A model generated the notes under the pieces. That model was not told the DNA's origin. It worked only from the letters and a program-made list of their open reading frames with translations, and searched no databases. Made by a program: the position numbers and the translations under genes. DNA of 64,000 nucleotides from Filimonas lacunae (GTDB lineage Bacteria; Bacteroidota; Bacteroidia; Chitinophagales; Chitinophagaceae): assembly GCF_002355595.1 (NCBI RefSeq), contig NZ_AP017422.1:1116001-1180000 (forward strand), in the 5' to 3' direction. Below, in pieces: positions 62,368 through 64,000 of the stretch. The stretch's first letter is position 1. Every line of letters begins with the position of its first letter.

Positions 62368-64000
<1,633 letters not shown>

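Overview
This window looks like a chromosomal segment of a Bacteroidota bacterium, most likely near the Chitinophagaceae. This rests on lineage hallmarks: two SusC/SusD pairs with STN-type TonB receptors and FecR/ECF sigma partners, proteins ending in the gliding-motility (type IX secretion, T9SS type B) C-terminal domain, a PorP/SprF protein, and several TAnnTTTG-type -7 boxes. No tRNA, rRNA, insertion sequence, prophage or CRISPR array was seen. Family names come from motif reading by eye; no database search was run.

Layout. (1) 1-12445: a surface-adhesin/T9SS block with two large IgGFc-binding-like proteins in tandem (the first cut by the window start), a PorP/SprF-like outer-membrane protein and a TPR/beta-propeller/OmpA protein resembling PorE. 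(2) 12476-16214: a stand-alone LuxR-type HTH, an ECF sigma with an unusual short FecR, and a convergent canonical FecR/ECF pair. (3) 16510-22533: a SusC/SusD operon with a TlpA-like thioredoxin. (4) 22695-32987: mixed housekeeping and accessory genes: alpha/beta hydrolase + AraC, LemA + DUF2207, AraC divergent from an FAD monooxygenase, MgtC, a polysaccharide deacetylase, a small AAA ATPase and a glutamine amidotransferase. (5) 33120-42651: a membrane-stress cassette: XRE regulator divergent from YbjN-like, PspA, YqiJ-like OB-fold membrane protein, flotillin and a 1615-residue AAA ATPase. (6) 42810-44007: two unknown genes. (7) 44111-52732: ECF/FecR/SusC/SusD plus a metallophosphoesterase with FG-GAP repeats. 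(8) 53050-56401: TetR regulator with two SDRs and a quinone-oxidoreductase-like MDR enzyme. (9) 56806-62314: a small helical unknown, a lipoprotein-like metallophosphoesterase, a DMT transporter divergent from TetR, an MFS exporter and an isochorismatase-like hydrolase. (10) 62437-64000: 5' part of a GH2 beta-galactosidase.

How the genes work together. The ECF/FecR/SusC/SusD sets form envelope-signalling nutrient-uptake systems. The adhesins probably leave the cell through T9SS with help from the adjacent PorP/SprF-like protein. The strongest candidate for a little-described system is the XRE-YbjN-PspA-YqiJ-flotillin-giant ATPase operon, whose divergent promoter region carries repeated TGCAATTA-type elements. 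Two TetR regulons can be read directly from the DNA: three copies of an 18-bp near-palindrome (ATATACC-N4-GGTATAT) around 53 kb, and two copies of TTCGACA-N13-TGTCGAA around 59.7-60.5 kb.
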